A stretch of 64,000 nucleotides of DNA from Hymenobacter plasmatis (GCF_020711255.1 NZ_JAJFAW010000001.1:1-64000); one strand, 5' to 3'; positions 25,739-34,453 are shown, counted from the first letter of the stretch. A program made the numbers and translations. Notes: generated from the letters alone by a model not told the origin.

Positions 25739-26248
25739 TTAGAAGTTCCGCTCGCCAGTCTCCCGTTTGCCCAGCATGACGGAACCCACCATCGCCGCCA
25801 GCAGCAATACCGAAGCCAACTCAAATGGCAAGGCGTATTGCTGAAACAGCACCAAACCCAGTCGGTCGACCATGCCAATTTGCGAATCGAAGCTAGCAGG
25901 GTCGTAGCCGGCGGGGCTCACGTTGCGCATAGCAGCTACCAGAATCAGCAGCAGCGAGCCACCGGCGATGGCTGCCGCAAACTTGGCCAGGGCCGGCTTG
26001 TGCGGCTCAGTTTCCTCGTTCAGGTTCAGGAACATAATCACGAACAGGAACAGCACCATGATGGCGCCGGCGTACACGATGATGTTCACCGCGGCCAAGA
26101 ACTGCGCGTTCAGCAACAGGTAGTGGCCCGAGAGCGTGAAGAACGTGAGGATGAGGAACAGGACGCTGTGCACCGGGTTTTTGGCCAGTACCACGCCCAG
26201 CGCACTCAGCAAGGCCACGAACGAGAGAAAGAGGAAGAGAGGGGACAT
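25739..26248 (-). CDS. nuoJ: NADH-quinone oxidoreductase subunit J
   Basis: 169 residues, five membrane segments. NuoJ is part of the membrane arm of complex I near the quinone site and the E-channel. Seen: LGVVLAKNPVHSVLFLILTF and YAGAIMVLFLFVIMFLNL, the characteristic helix with the conserved pi-bulge region. The ATG at 26,248 (SPLFLFLSF) is chosen; the ten extra codons of the open frame come from the repeat upstream. It is the last gene of the operon: nuoK, L, M and N do not follow. Confidence 0.93.
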   Translation of the reverse strand: MSPLFLFLSFVALLSALGVVLAKNPVHSVLFLILTFFTLSGHYLLLNAQFLAAVNIIVYAGAIMVLFLFVIMFLNLNEETEPHKPALAKFAAAIAGGSLLLILVAAMRNVSPAGYDPASFDSQIGMVDRLGLVLFQQYALPFELASVLLLAAMVGSVMLGKRETGERNF

Positions 26249-26253
26249 TAAGG

Positions 26254-26358
26254 TGTCATGCTGAGCGGAGCGAAGCATCTTATCACGCTTGCGCCGCGAG
26301 GGTTAACATATTCTGACGAAAGCAGCGGTGATAAGATGCTTGCTTCGTCAGCATGACA
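26254..26358. repeat. Inverted repeat element (REP-like), copy 1
   Basis: Arms 26,254-26,286 and 26,328-26,358 are complementary over most of about 31-33 bases, both ending in GTCATGCTGAGC-type sequence (its complement on the right). The arms share the core GAAGCATCT with the copy at 28,043. It fills the nuoJ-nuoI gap. Confidence 0.8.
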
Positions 26359-26363
26359 GGCAG

Positions 26364-26942
26364 TTACGCCAGTTGCGAACGCAGCTTGTCAGCCTGCTCG
26401 GGCGTGAGCTGGATGCCGCGCTTCGAGCGGTTATCCGGCGTCACGGGCTCTACCAGCCGGTCTTTGCCGTAGATGAACTCGTCGCGCTCGAAGCGCGGCG
26501 GGGCCATTTTGTCGGCTTGCAGGTACACGGCGGCTTTAGGACAGGCTTCTTCGCAGAGGCCGCAGAAGATGCAGCGCAGCATGTTGATTTCGTAGCTCAC
26601 GGCGTACTTCTCCTCGCGGTAGAGGTTTTCCTCGCCTTTCTTGCGCTCGCCAGCCACCATGGTAATGGCTTCGGCGGGGCAGGCCACGGCGCAGAGGCCA
26701 CAGGCAGTGCAACGCTCCCGGCCCGCTTCGTCGCGCTTAAGCACGTGCAGCCCACGGAAAACCGGGGAGAAGGGACGGGTCTCGTCGGGGTAGCGGATGG
26801 TTACCTGCTTCTTGGTAGCGGCCCGGAAAAAGTGCCGCATCGTAATCGTCAGGCCCTGAAAAATCGCCGGCAGGTAAGCCCGCTCGGCGAAAGTCATGGG
26901 CTTCTTTTCGAGGACTTTGGCGCGTTTGCTTAAGGATTCCAT
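26364..26942 (-). CDS. nuoI: NADH-quinone oxidoreductase subunit I
   Basis: 192 residues. Ferredoxin-like connector subunit carrying clusters N6a and N6b between NuoG and NuoB. Two complete 4Fe-4S motifs are seen, CTACGLCAVACP and CIFCGLCEEACP. A C-terminal extension is rich in charged residues. Starts 5 bp after nuoH; a REP-like repeat separates it from nuoJ. Confidence 0.96.
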   Translation of the reverse strand: MESLSKRAKVLEKKPMTFAERAYLPAIFQGLTITMRHFFRAATKKQVTIRYPDETRPFSPVFRGLHVLKRDEAGRERCTACGLCAVACPAEAITMVAGERKKGEENLYREEKYAVSYEINMLRCIFCGLCEEACPKAAVYLQADKMAPPRFERDEFIYGKDRLVEPVTPDNRSKRGIQLTPEQADKLRSQLA

Positions 26943-26947
26943 GGTCG

Positions 26948-28027
26948 TTAGTTAATTACGCCGAACGTAATCAGGCCGCCCGTAAGTAGGATGTTGAAGA
27001 TAGCCAGCGGAATGAGAATCGTCCAGCCCAAGCGCATCAGTTGGTCGTAGCGGAAGCGCGGCAAGGTCCAGCGCACCCACATAAAGAAGAAGATGAAGCC
27101 GAAGATTTTAGCGAACAAGCCCACCAGCCCAAGGATGGTAATGATGTTTGAGGCCGTCACCAGCTCTAGGTGCTGCGATGAAACCAACCAATCACGCAAT
27201 TCATATTGGAAAGGGAAGTTGAAGCCGCCGAAGTACAGCACGCTCATCACGGCCGAAGCCACGAATACGTTGATGTATTCAGCGAACAGGTACAGGCCCA
27301 TTTTCATGGAGCTGTACTCGGTGTGGTAGCCGCCAATCAGCTCAGTTTCGCACTCCGGCAAGTCGAAGGGCGTCCGATTGGTCTCCGCAAAAGCACACAC
27401 AATGAAGATGATAAAGCCCAGCGGCTGCTTGGCGATGTTCCAGAAGTGCCACTCGCCGGCCACCGACTGCTGCAGGGTGATTTCGCGCAGCGACAGTGTG
27501 CCCGACATCATCAGCACGGCAATCAGGGCGAGGCCCATAGCAATTTCATAGCTGATGTTTTGCGAAGCAGCGCGAATGGCGCCCAGCAGCGAGAACTTGT
27601 TGTTTGAAGCCCAGCCGCCAATCATGATGCCGTACACGCCCAGCGATACCATGCCGAACACGTAGAGCATCCCGACATTGATTTCAATGCCTTGAAGGTG
27701 AATAGACGTTTCACCGAATTGCAGCACATTGCCGAACGGAATAACCGCCGACGACATCAGCGCCGTGACCATCGCCAGGCAGGGCCCGAAAACGAACAGT
27801 GCGCGGTTAGCGCCAGCGGGGAAGAATTCCTCTTTGGTGAAGAGCTTCACGGCATCGGCCAGCGGCTGCAACAGGCCGAAGGGACCTGCGCGGTCCGGGC
27901 CCACCCGGTCCTGCAGAAACGCGGCGATGACGCGCTCGGCATAAGTAGAATACGTGGCAATCAGCAGCGAAACGCCGAAAACTACCAGAACGACGAGGCC
28001 TTGCCAGCCCAGAGCGGGAAGAGTCAT
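26948..28027 (-). CDS. nuoH: NADH-quinone oxidoreductase subunit H
   Basis: 359 residues with about eight membrane segments. NuoH forms most of the quinone-binding chamber. Conserved loops are visible: YAERVIAAFLQDRVGPDRAG, LADAVKLFTKEE, and the acidic ETNRTPFDLPECETELIGGY. Separated from nuoG by 127 bp occupied by a REP-like inverted repeat, and directly followed by nuoI. Confidence 0.96.
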   Translation of the reverse strand: MTLPALGWQGLVVLVVFGVSLLIATYSTYAERVIAAFLQDRVGPDRAGPFGLLQPLADAVKLFTKEEFFPAGANRALFVFGPCLAMVTALMSSAVIPFGNVLQFGETSIHLQGIEINVGMLYVFGMVSLGVYGIMIGGWASNNKFSLLGAIRAASQNISYEIAMGLALIAVLMMSGTLSLREITLQQSVAGEWHFWNIAKQPLGFIIFIVCAFAETNRTPFDLPECETELIGGYHTEYSSMKMGLYLFAEYINVFVASAVMSVLYFGGFNFPFQYELRDWLVSSQHLELVTASNIITILGLVGLFAKIFGFIFFFMWVRWTLPRFRYDQLMRLGWTILIPLAIFNILLTGGLITFGVIN

Positions 28028-28042
28028 ATGTTATAATCGTTT

Positions 28043-28140
28043 GTCATGCTGAGCGCAGCCGAAGCATCTCGCTTGCACAACTAATTCAATCGATTGAGTT
28101 ACTACCACACGCGAGATGCTTCGGCTCCGCTCAGCATGAC
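28043..28140. repeat. Inverted repeat element (REP-like), copy 2
   Basis: Arms 28,043-28,072 and 28,111-28,140 are 30 bases each with a single mismatch, starting GTCATGCTGAGCGCAGCCG. The 38-nt centre is AT-rich. Same family as 26,254-26,358. It lies between nuoG and nuoH and could fold in the transcript. Confidence 0.88.
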
Positions 28141-28154
28141 GTTCGGTTTTTTAA

Positions 28155-29171
28155 TTAGCCATTAATGCCGCCCAACCGCAGCGGAGGGTTGTGTTCCAGT
28201 TCGCGGGTGGTGCTTTCGGGCAAGTCCAGAATTACCTGTGGGTTCACCACCGGCAATTCGTAGTGGTTGGCCGAGATAACCGAAGCACGGTTGATGTGCG
28301 CCGGGCCTTCGAGCACCCAGTCCGAGGTTTCCTTTTTGTCGAAGCGGCAGGTGTTGCAAATCCACTCTTTCACCTCGCCGTACTGGTCTTTGCGGGCCGT
28401 TACGCGGAGCACATCTTTGCCTTTGTACCAGAGTGTTACTCGGCCGCAGCACTTCTCGTTTTCGCAGTCGCGGTGGGCGTTCACGGGCTTCGTGAACCAC
28501 ACGCGCTGCTTGAAGCGGAAGGTTTTGTCGGTCAGCGCGCCCACTGGGCATACGTCGATGACGTTGCCGCTGAACTCGTTGTCGATGATGTTTTCGATGT
28601 AAGTACCGATTTCCGACGCATCGCCGCGGCCCAACACGCCGTGCACACGCTCGGGGGTGAGCTGGTCGGCGGTGTACACGCAGCGGTAGCACAGGATGCA
28701 GCGCGTCATGTGCAACTGAATGAGCGGGCCGATGTCGATTTTCTCGAAGGTGCGGCGCTCTTCCTCGTAGCGGGTGGTGCTCACGCCGTGCTCGAAGGCA
28801 AAGTCCTGCAGGTCGCACTCGCCGGCCTGGTCGCATACCGGGCAGTCGAGTGGGTGGTTGATGAGCAGCATTTCCACGATGCCCTTGCGCACGTCCATCA
28901 CCTGCTGCGAGGTCGTGTTTTCGACCACCATGCCGTCTTGCACCGTCGTGATGCACGAGGCCACCAGCTTGGGCATGGGGCGCGGGTCTTTGGCCGAGCC
29001 GGCCGCCACGCGCACTAGGCAGGCGCGGCATTTGCCGCCGGTGCCCTTCAGCGGGGTGTAGTAGCACATGGCGGGCGGCACCACGCCCCCGCCAATCTGG
29101 CGGACCGCGTTCAGGATAGTGGTTCCGTCCGGAACCTCTACCTCAATGCCGTCGAAGGTAATTTTAGCCAT
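28155..29171 (-). CDS. nuoG: NADH-quinone oxidoreductase subunit G, short form
   Basis: 338 residues. Carries the N-terminal [2Fe-2S] site (CYYTPLKGTGGKCRAC and a fourth Cys), the His/Cys site for N5 (HPLDCPVCDQAGECDLQ) and a 4Fe-4S motif (CILCYRC with a later C). The C-terminal part still shows a cysteine-rich remnant (DCENEKCCGRVTLWYKG, WICNTCRFDKK) of the molybdopterin-oxidoreductase Fe-S domain, but the rest of that large domain is missing. The coding frame is intact, so this is a short form rather than a broken gene; such short NuoG proteins are usual in Bacteroidota. Confidence 0.93.
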   Translation of the reverse strand: MAKITFDGIEVEVPDGTTILNAVRQIGGGVVPPAMCYYTPLKGTGGKCRACLVRVAAGSAKDPRPMPKLVASCITTVQDGMVVENTTSQQVMDVRKGIVEMLLINHPLDCPVCDQAGECDLQDFAFEHGVSTTRYEEERRTFEKIDIGPLIQLHMTRCILCYRCVYTADQLTPERVHGVLGRGDASEIGTYIENIIDNEFSGNVIDVCPVGALTDKTFRFKQRVWFTKPVNAHRDCENEKCCGRVTLWYKGKDVLRVTARKDQYGEVKEWICNTCRFDKKETSDWVLEGPAHINRASVISANHYELPVVNPQVILDLPESTTRELEHNPPLRLGGING

Positions 29172-29198
29172 TGTATGGGAGGATAATCGTCAGGGATA

Positions 29199-30539
29199 TT
29201 AGGCCAGTACCGGGGCGCCGCGGTACGCCGCGCCGGGCATGGTGGCCTCTTTGGGATTGGTCACGTGCCACTCAAACTCGTGGCGGAAGTGACGCACGGC
29301 GGCCGCTACCGGCCACGCCGCGGCTTCGCCGAGCGGGCAGATGGTGTTGCCTTCAATCTGCTTGGCCACGCTCACAATCAGGTCGATGTCGTGCATCGAG
29401 CCGTGGCCGTGTTCAAGGCGGTGCAGTACTTTTTCGAGCCAGCCCGTGCCCTCACGGCAGGGCGAGCACTGCCCGCACGACTCGTGGTGATAGAAGCGGC
29501 TGAAGTTCCAGGTGTTTTTCACGATGCACGTGGTTTCGTCCATCGCAATGAAGCCACCGGAGCCGAGCATGGTGCCCGTAACGAAGCCGCCGTCAGACAG
29601 CGACTCGTAGGTCATCAGGCGGTTTTCGCCAGCTGCGGTTTTCAGGATAAGCTCCTTGGGCAGAATCGGCACCGACGAACCCCCGGCCACTACGGCCTTT
29701 AGGTCGCGGCCTTTCCAGATGCCGCCGCAGTACTCATCGGAGTAGATGAATTCTTCCACCGGCACGCCCAGCTCAATTTCGTAGATGCCGGGCTTGTTCA
29801 GGTGGCCGCAAGCCGAAATCAGCTTGGTGCCGGTGCTTTTGCCCACGCCCAGCTTGGCGTACTCGTCGCCGCCATCGTTGATAATCGGCACCACAGCCGC
29901 GATGGTTTCCACGTTGTTTACCACCGTGGGGCGGGCGTAGAGGCCCTGCACAGCCGGGAATGGCGGCTTATTACGCGGGTTGCCACGCTTGCCTTCCAAT
30001 GATTCCAGCAGCGCAGTTTCTTCGCCGCAGATGTAGGCGCCGGCCCCGGGGTGCACATGCAAATCGAGCGAGTAGCCCGAACCAAGTATGTTCTCGCCCA
30101 GGAAACCAGCCGCGTAAGCTTCAGCAATAGCCTTTTCCAGAATGCGCAGCACGTACAACAACTCGCCGCGGATGTAGATGTAGCTGGTGCGCGCGCCCAA
30201 AGCGTAGCTGCCCGTAATCATGCCCTCGATGAGCAAGTGGGGCAGTTTGGCCATCAGCTGACGGTCCTTAAAGGTGCCGGGCTCGGATTCGTCGGCGTTG
30301 CAGACGAGGTAGCGCGGCACGCCCTCAGGCTTGGCCAGAAAGCTCCATTTCATGCCCGTGGGGAAGCCCGCGCCGCCGCGGCCGCGCAGGCCCGACTTCT
30401 TCACTTCTTCCACCACTTCGTCCGGCGTCATGGTTTTGAGCGCCTTCTCCACGGAGCGGTAGCCGCCGTGCTTGCGGTACACCTCGAAGGTGTCAATGCC
30501 TTCGACGTTGATATGTTCAGTTAATAGCTTGCGGCCCAT
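29199..30539 (-). CDS. nuoF: NADH-quinone oxidoreductase subunit F
   Basis: 446 residues. Binds NADH and FMN and carries cluster N3. Seen: the nucleotide/FMN-binding GLRGRGGAGFPTGMKW, CNADESEPGTFKDR, the GAGAYICGEETAL segment, and the 4Fe-4S ligands in ESCGQCSPCREGTGW with a late Cys in GNTICPLGEAAAWP. Starts 31 bp after nuoE. Confidence 0.97.
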   Translation of the reverse strand: MGRKLLTEHINVEGIDTFEVYRKHGGYRSVEKALKTMTPDEVVEEVKKSGLRGRGGAGFPTGMKWSFLAKPEGVPRYLVCNADESEPGTFKDRQLMAKLPHLLIEGMITGSYALGARTSYIYIRGELLYVLRILEKAIAEAYAAGFLGENILGSGYSLDLHVHPGAGAYICGEETALLESLEGKRGNPRNKPPFPAVQGLYARPTVVNNVETIAAVVPIINDGGDEYAKLGVGKSTGTKLISACGHLNKPGIYEIELGVPVEEFIYSDEYCGGIWKGRDLKAVVAGGSSVPILPKELILKTAAGENRLMTYESLSDGGFVTGTMLGSGGFIAMDETTCIVKNTWNFSRFYHHESCGQCSPCREGTGWLEKVLHRLEHGHGSMHDIDLIVSVAKQIEGNTICPLGEAAAWPVAAAVRHFRHEFEWHVTNPKEATMPGAAYRGAPVLA

Positions 30540-30570
30540 AGTGGTAAGCGTTGTGCTGATGGCCAGCCGA

Positions 30571-31158
30571 TTAGTAGTTCTTCAAGGAATTGGGCAGGCC
30601 CGTTTCTTCCCACGGCAGAATGGGTCGGTGCACCAAGCTCTTCAATTCGCTGAGCATGGCGTCCACCGCTTCGGGCGTGTCCAACTGCTCGTAGTATTTC
30701 TCGCGCACCTGCACGATGGGGGCAAAACCGCAGGCGGCCAGGCACTCCACTTCTTTCAGGGTGAAGGTACCGTCGGGTGAGGTGCCGCCCACTTTGGCGC
30801 CGGTGATGCGCTCGAGGTGCGCCGTCAACTCATCGGAGCCGCGGAGCATGCAGGGGCCCGTGCGGCAGATTTCCAGCACGTGCTTGCCCACCGGCTTCAG
30901 GTTGTACTGCGTATAGAAGGAGGAAACCTCGTACACTTCAATGGGCTTGATGCCCAGGGTTTCGGCTACCAAGTCCTGTACTTCGGGGCTTACCCAACCG
31001 CCGAACTCGGCTTGCGCAATGTGCAGAATCGGCAGCAGGGCCGACTTGCTCCGGTCTTCCGGGTAGTGCGTGAGCAGGCGCTTGATTTCCGCTTGGGCGG
31101 CGGGAGAAAATTGCGGTTTGGTGGGCGCGGTGGTCGGCTCCATATCAATCAGATTCAC
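30571..31158 (-). CDS. nuoE: NADH-quinone oxidoreductase subunit E
   Basis: 195 residues, thioredoxin-like 2Fe-2S subunit (cluster N1a). Ligands are seen as CRTGPCMLRG and CLAACGFAP. The N-terminal helix bundle (FSPAAQAEIKRLLTHYP, then RSKSALLPILHIAQAEFGGW) is typical. Starts 6 bp after nuoD and precedes nuoF, with which it forms the NADH-dehydrogenase module. Confidence 0.96.
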   Translation of the reverse strand: MNLIDMEPTTAPTKPQFSPAAQAEIKRLLTHYPEDRSKSALLPILHIAQAEFGGWVSPEVQDLVAETLGIKPIEVYEVSSFYTQYNLKPVGKHVLEICRTGPCMLRGSDELTAHLERITGAKVGGTSPDGTFTLKEVECLAACGFAPIVQVREKYYEQLDTPEAVDAMLSELKSLVHRPILPWEETGLPNSLKNY

Positions 31159-31164
31159 AGAAAA

Positions 31165-32427
31165 CTAGGCGTCCAGCTCGCCAGCGATGACGTTCATGGA
31201 CGAGAGAATGACAATGGCGTCCGACAGCGTGGTGCCCACGGCCATTTCCGGGTAAGCTTGGTAATAGATAAAGCACGGCCGGCGGAAGTGCAGGCGGTAG
31301 GGCGTGCGGCCGCCGTCCGAAATCAGGTAGAAACCCAACTCGCCGTTGCCGCCTTCCACCGAGTGATATACCTCACCCACAGGCGCATCAATCTCGCCCA
31401 TGATGATTTTGAAGTGGTAAATCAAGGCCTCCATGTTCTTGTACACTTCCTGCTTGGCGGGCAAGTAGTAGTGCGGGGCGTCAGCGTGGTAGGGGCCTTC
31501 GGGCAGGTTTTCCAGCGCTTGCTTGATGATGCGCAGGCTCTGCCAAATCTCCTCGTTGCGGACGATGAAACGGTCGTAGGTATCACCATTGGTGCCCACC
31601 GGAATGTCGAACTCGAAGTCCTCGTAAGAAGAATAGGGGTTCATGGCGCGCACGTCGTAGTCGACGCCAGCGGCCCGTAGGTTGGGACCGGTGAAGCCGT
31701 AGTTCAACGCCTTCTCCGCCGAAATCGGGCCCACGTTTACCACGCGGTCCATGAAAATGCGGTTGCGATTGAACATCGACTCAAATTCCTTCATCACGGC
31801 CGGGAAGGTCTTGAGCCAGTCGCGCAGCTTTTGCAGTGCTACCGGCGAGAAATCCCGCTCCATGCCGCCCACACGGCCCATGTTGGTGGTCAGGCGCGAG
31901 CCGCACACCTCCTCGTAGATTTCGTAAATCTTCTCGCGCTCCTGGAACACGTACAGGAAGCCGGTGAAGGCACCCGTGTCCACGCCCAGGATGGAGTTGC
32001 AAATCAAGTGGTCGGCAATGCGGGCCAACTCCATCATAATCACGCGCATGTACTGCGCCCGCTTGGGCACCGTCACGCCGAGCAGCTTCTCCACCGTCAT
32101 GTGCCAGCCCATGTTGTTGATGGGCGACGAACAGTAGTTCATCCGGTCGGTGAGCGGCGTGATTTGGTAGAACGGCCGGCGCTCCGCGATTTTCTCAAAC
32201 GCGCGGTGGATGTAGCCGATGGTGGGCACGCCCGACACAATCCGCTCGCCATCCATTTGCAGGATGTTCTGGAAGATGCCGTGCGTGGCCGGGTGCGTGG
32301 GGCCCAAGTTCAGCGTCGTCAGCTCCTGGCTGAAGTCGTTGAGCAGGGGCATGAGCTGGCCGTGGCGCTGCGCGGCGGCCTCCTCGTGGATTTTATGGGT
32401 GCCTTCCAGCGTGTCGTTTACTGCCAT
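31165..32427 (-). CDS. nuoD: NADH-quinone oxidoreductase subunit D
   Basis: 420 residues of the 49-kDa/NiFe-hydrogenase-like family that lines the quinone pocket with NuoB. Seen: NLGPTHPATHGIFQNIL near the N-terminus (His and Thr of the quinone loop), GYIHRAFEK, YCSSPINNMGWHMTVEKL, and a conserved C-terminal GTTLSDAIVILSSMNVIAGE. Separate from NuoC rather than fused. Lies 18 bp after nuoC and 6 bp before nuoE. Confidence 0.97.
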   Translation of the reverse strand: MAVNDTLEGTHKIHEEAAAQRHGQLMPLLNDFSQELTTLNLGPTHPATHGIFQNILQMDGERIVSGVPTIGYIHRAFEKIAERRPFYQITPLTDRMNYCSSPINNMGWHMTVEKLLGVTVPKRAQYMRVIMMELARIADHLICNSILGVDTGAFTGFLYVFQEREKIYEIYEEVCGSRLTTNMGRVGGMERDFSPVALQKLRDWLKTFPAVMKEFESMFNRNRIFMDRVVNVGPISAEKALNYGFTGPNLRAAGVDYDVRAMNPYSSYEDFEFDIPVGTNGDTYDRFIVRNEEIWQSLRIIKQALENLPEGPYHADAPHYYLPAKQEVYKNMEALIYHFKIIMGEIDAPVGEVYHSVEGGNGELGFYLISDGGRTPYRLHFRRPCFIYYQAYPEMAVGTTLSDAIVILSSMNVIAGELDA

Positions 32428-32445
32428 GATATGGGTATCAGGGGC

Positions 32446-33006
32446 CTAGCGGCCGAAAAACAGGTCGGTTTTATCTTCGCGGGTACCGTCCTCGAGCGGG
32501 TATTCGCGCCGCATCGGGAAGTAGTCCATGTCCTCGACGTTGAGGATGCGAATGAGATTGGGGTGGCCGGTGAAGATGACGCCGAAAAAGTCGTAGGCCT
32601 CGCGCTCCATCCAGTTGGCGGTGGCGTAGAGGTCGGTGAGGGTCGGCACCACCGGGTCGGCGATGGGGAAGTAGATTTTAATCCGCAGGCGAATGTTCTG
32701 CGTGAGGCTGTGCAGGTGGTAAATCATGCCTAGTTCCTTGCCCTCGTTCTCGGGGTAGTTGATGCCACACATCGTGGTCAGGAAATGGAATTTGATTTCC
32801 TGGTCCTGCTGCAAGCCGGCGATGATGTCGTGGATGCGCTCCCGCGTGGTGGTCACCGTCAGCAGGCCGTAGGGCTCCTCCACATCGGTGAAAGTGGCCT
32901 CGCCAAACAGGCGGGTTAGCAAAGCCAGCACCCGCGCATTCTGGACCTTAATCGGGTCTTCGGCAACAGCGACTTCGGGAGCGGCGGCAGATTCCTGAGG
33001 ATTCAT
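32446..33006 (-). CDS. nuoC: NADH-quinone oxidoreductase subunit C
   Basis: 186 residues, the 30-kDa subunit of the peripheral arm. The family signature WMEREAYDFFGVIFTGHPNL, then RILNVEDM and PMRREYPLED, is complete. An acidic Ala/Glu-rich N-terminal extension precedes the domain. Separated from nuoB by 93 bp filled by an inverted repeat. Confidence 0.95.
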   Translation of the reverse strand: MNPQESAAAPEVAVAEDPIKVQNARVLALLTRLFGEATFTDVEEPYGLLTVTTTRERIHDIIAGLQQDQEIKFHFLTTMCGINYPENEGKELGMIYHLHSLTQNIRLRIKIYFPIADPVVPTLTDLYATANWMEREAYDFFGVIFTGHPNLIRILNVEDMDYFPMRREYPLEDGTREDKTDLFFGR

Positions 33007-33021
33007 TCTTGGGGAGAAACT

Positions 33022-33093
33022 AGGAGACAGAAGCTAGGAGCTAGAAGCTGGATGTAATGGAGGCCTTCTCCTAACTTCCAGCTTCTGTCTCCT
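33022..33093. repeat. Inverted repeat in the nuoB-nuoC gap
   Basis: AGGAGACAGAAGCT at 33,022-33,035 pairs exactly with AGCTTCTGTCTCCT at 33,080-33,093. Inside the left arm the sequence is partly duplicated (AGGAGCTAGAAGCTGG), so the right arm can pair in two registers. Different family from the other two repeats of this operon. Confidence 0.75.
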
Positions 33094-33099
33094 GGCTCC

Positions 33100-33654
33100 T
33101 TACTTAATGTTGTACGACGCCAGCAGGGCCTGATACTCGGGCGCGTTGCGGCGGCGGAAAGATTCGTTTTTGGCCAGGTCCTGCACGCGCATCAGGCCGT
33201 CGAGCACCTGCTCGGGGCGGGGCGGGCAGCCGGGCACGTACACGTCGACCGGGATGATGCGGTCGATGCCTTGTAGCACCGAGTACGAGTCGAAAATGCC
33301 GCCCGAGCACGCGCAGGCGCCCATGGCCAGCACCCAGCGGGGCTCAGCCATCTGCTCGTATACTTGCTTCACAATGGGAGCCATTTTCTTGGCGATGGTG
33401 CCCATCACCATGAGCAGGTCGGCCTGGCGGGGCGAGAAGCTGGGCCGCTCGGAGCCGAAGCGCGAGATGTCGTAGTGCGAGCCCATGGTGGCCATGAACT
33501 CGATGCCGCAGCAAGACGTAGCGAAAGGCAAGGGCCAGAGCGAGTTGGCGCGGGCAATGCCCACCACTTTTTCCAGCGACGTGGCAAAGAAGCCAGCGCC
33601 TTCGACGCCCTCGGGAGCCTCAACAGTTTTAATTTCCGGAACGCGGGTATCCAT
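33100..33654 (-). CDS. nuoB: NADH-quinone oxidoreductase subunit B
   Basis: 184 residues. Carries the terminal cluster N2 that reduces quinone. Ligands: the adjacent pair in TSCCGIEFMA, Cys in the GACACSGGIFDSYSV segment, and Cys in VPGCPPRPE. A charged C-terminal tail follows. Starts 75 bp after nuoA. Confidence 0.96.
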   Translation of the reverse strand: MDTRVPEIKTVEAPEGVEGAGFFATSLEKVVGIARANSLWPLPFATSCCGIEFMATMGSHYDISRFGSERPSFSPRQADLLMVMGTIAKKMAPIVKQVYEQMAEPRWVLAMGACACSGGIFDSYSVLQGIDRIIPVDVYVPGCPPRPEQVLDGLMRVQDLAKNESFRRRNAPEYQALLASYNIK

Positions 33655-33729
33655 AGATAAAAGGAGTCAGATTTGGGGGCCAAATGGCCTGACTGCGAAC
33701 ACCAGCGGCGCCGCAAAAGTTTGGCCGAA

Positions 33730-34122
33730 TTAGGCTTCGTTCCAGCGCAGAATGCCCTTTTTGATAATGTAAGCGAAGCCGGCCAGCAGAAACACCATAA
33801 ATAGAATCATGGCAATGAAACCGTCGTTGCCCAGGGCGCGGAAGTTCACGGCCCAGGGGTACATGAAGATGACTTCGACGTCGAACAGCACGAATACAAT
33901 CGCCGTGAGGAAGTATTTCACCGAAATCGGGGTGCGGGCGTTGCCCACCGACTCGATGCCGCACTCGAAGGAAGCATCCTTCACCGTGCTATGGCGTTTC
34001 GGGCCCACGAGGTGAGAAACAATCATGGCGAAGGCGACGAACGCCAGCGCCAGACCGAATTGAATGATAATCGGGAGGTAATCGGAAGGCTGGTAATTGG
34101 CAGCCGGCAGGACTAATAACAT
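33730..34122 (-). CDS. nuoA: NADH-quinone oxidoreductase subunit A
   Basis: 130 residues with three membrane segments, the first gene of the operon. Seen: SDYLPIIIQFGLALAFV, the conserved loop FECGIESVGNARTPISVKYF and FDVEVIFMYPWAV. The open frame extends 75 bp upstream to a TTG, but that TTG is the -33 element of the operon promoter and the -7 box lies inside the extension. The ATG at 34,122 therefore is the start, and it gives the normal NuoA length. Confidence 0.95.
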   Translation of the reverse strand: MLLVLPAANYQPSDYLPIIIQFGLALAFVAFAMIVSHLVGPKRHSTVKDASFECGIESVGNARTPISVKYFLTAIVFVLFDVEVIFMYPWAVNFRALGNDGFIAMILFMVFLLAGFAYIIKKGILRWNEA

Positions 34123-34166
34123 AACAATCAGACTAGTGGCAAGCAGGCCCCAAGGGCGCTGAAGGG

Positions 34167-34197
34167 CAAAGGTAGCGCGCACGGGTTTGGGGCGCAA
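34167..34197 (-). promoter_or_regulatory. Promoter of the nuoA-J operon
   Basis: On the minus strand: TTG at 34,197-34,195, 20-bp spacer, TACCTTTG at 34,174-34,167. Full match to the Bacteroidota consensus, 44 bp before the nuoA ATG. It fixes the nuoA start. Confidence 0.75.
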
Positions 34198-34453
34198 TGT
34201 TGGGGCTATGTGCAGGCCAAGAACCGTCGTTGGGAACGCAGGCCGCTACAAAATCTGCACAAGCTGATGTTGAGCTAATGCCTGTGAATCAATGATAAAG
34301 TGCTGCATCTAGCTTGCGGTAATCAGGGAATGCTCTTGCTAGGTTCAGCAAACCCCTTGATAACTATTTGCAGTGCGGGTGGGGAACTGGCAAATTCTTC
34401 GGCGCTATCCGCTTCTGGGTGTTGGCTGCTACTCCTGGGGCGTTAGCTCAGAA

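Noticed and set aside
28155-29171. NuoG as a truncated pseudogene
   Set aside because: All Fe-S ligands are intact, the frame is clean and short NuoG is usual in Bacteroidota.
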